Assembly (NCBI GenBank): GCA_002095075.2
Contig: LVCE01000001.1
Location: forward strand, 343,561-407,560
Source: Francisella endosymbiont of Ornithodoros moubata
GTDB taxonomy: Bacteria; Pseudomonadota; Gammaproteobacteria; Francisellales; Francisellaceae
Length of the DNA stretch: 64,000 nucleotides
Direction of reading: 5' to 3'
A program made the position numbers and the translations under genes. The notes beneath the pieces are model-generated. The model saw only the letters and a program-made list of their open reading frames with translations, was not told the DNA's origin and searched no databases. Within the stretch, counting starts at the first letter, position 1; each line of letters starts with the position of its first letter. Positions 63,546-64,000 of the stretch are shown piece after piece.

Positions 63546-64000
63546 CTATAATATTCTAGATATTAAAGATAAGTGATCGACTTTAAAATATAAAATATTA
63601 AAGTTGTTAGCATAAAAGTTTAAATTATTTTTCTTAATAAAATATCCATGGTGATTTGTTGCTTTAAATAAAGTAATTTCTATATTCCTTAACTTGCCTG
63701 TTGGTTTAGTTTTACCTAAAATAATATCAATATCTTTGCTATCTAAAATTCTTTGTGCATAATTTTTGTCTAACTTACTTGTAAGCTCATATATATTATT
63801 CTTCAACATTTCTTCCTCCCTTACTTGGGGTAAAGTGAGCATGATATTTTTCTTTTCTACCTTTTGGTATATATGGGTCTAATAATATTAATTGAATATT
63901 ATTAAATTCTTGTCTTTCTAATTGATAAGACATTTCTATAGCTATTACGCCACCTAAAGACCAGCCAAACATATATACGGTTTCATTTTTAGATAGATTT
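63546..64000 (-). pseudogene. NRPS-type thioesterase domain, C-terminal part, runs off the window
   Basis: Read leftward from the right edge: NLSKNETVYMFGWSLGGVIA has the alpha/beta-hydrolase nucleophile elbow GWSLGG, then IEMSYQLERQEFNNIQLILL and DPYIPKGRKEK. A frame change near 63830 follows, and the frame continues NIYELTSKLDKNYAQRILDS to 63546. The final catalytic His could be ATNHHGYF. Either a free type II thioesterase or the end of a synthetase that extends past 64000. Confidence 0.72.

Overview
The window is low-GC DNA whose identifiable genes fit Francisella. The strongest marker is the adjacent fipA-fipB pair, a Francisella-specific FKBP-N protein plus a DsbA-like lipoprotein. About 22 genes look intact. 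Roughly 50 more are recognisable only as frameshifted, nonsense-mutated or internally deleted relics. I see no insertion sequence, prophage, CRISPR array, tRNA or rRNA gene. Decay without mobile DNA suggests a host-restricted lineage in genome reduction, such as a tick-associated Francisella-like endosymbiont or an F. persica relative. The genus is well supported; the lifestyle is inference.

Layout. 1-8.5 kb: end of a membrane protein, a CDF cation transporter and galU, then relics of acetyl-CoA synthetase, a DMT permease, a lipoprotein, a type IV pilin and secreted proteins, then intact recF and a tatD relic. 8.5-18.2 kb: glyS, rnd, uvrC and a compact UPF0434-kdsB-HIT unit, mixed with relics of DUF2237, an MFS pump, a PAP2 phosphatase, a PP-loop tRNA-thiolation-like protein and tusA. 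18.2-23 kb: dead galK, galT and one galP copy beside an intact galP-like porter. 23-31 kb: ppiC, deaD, gmk, an unknown membrane protein, an exported chorismate mutase and gpx, interrupted by dead nadA-nadC-nadB and an adenosine deaminase stub. 30.8-40.5 kb: almost continuous relics (DUF819, dipeptide epimerase, hydrolase, radical SAM/SPASM, Ntn-hydrolase, glutaredoxin, thioesterase, SpoU methylase, BCCT, TspO, MsrBA, MFS). 40.6-43.6 kb: fipB, fipA, a dead queG and intact rsfS. 44-64 kb: alaS, ygfZ and one small unknown gene among relics of two UvrD/Rep-like helicases, a TolC-family protein, pepA, tal, a nicotinamidase/pnuC operon, DUF547, cvfB, trhO, rdgC, a phosphopantetheinyl transferase and an NRPS-type thioesterase.

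How it fits together. Intact genes serve translation (alaS, glyS, rsfS, deaD), RNA and DNA maintenance (rnd, uvrC, recF), envelope sugar supply (galU, kdsB), nucleotide supply (gmk), oxidative and disulfide protection (gpx, fipA, fipB) and a few transporters. Lost functions include de novo NAD synthesis together with a nearby PnuC/nicotinamidase operon, galactose use, acetate activation, methionine sulfoxide repair, transaldolase, a queuosine step, pilin, and several pumps. Many relics differ from an open frame by one homopolymer indel or one Trp-to-stop change, so much of the inactivation looks recent. I found no convincing new defence or biosynthetic system. The most unusual features are the nicotinamidase-pnuC-nicotinamidase operon, the one-base poly-A frameshift near a start codon, the 54-base perfect repeat between two galP copies, and the small uncharacterised genes that remain open.
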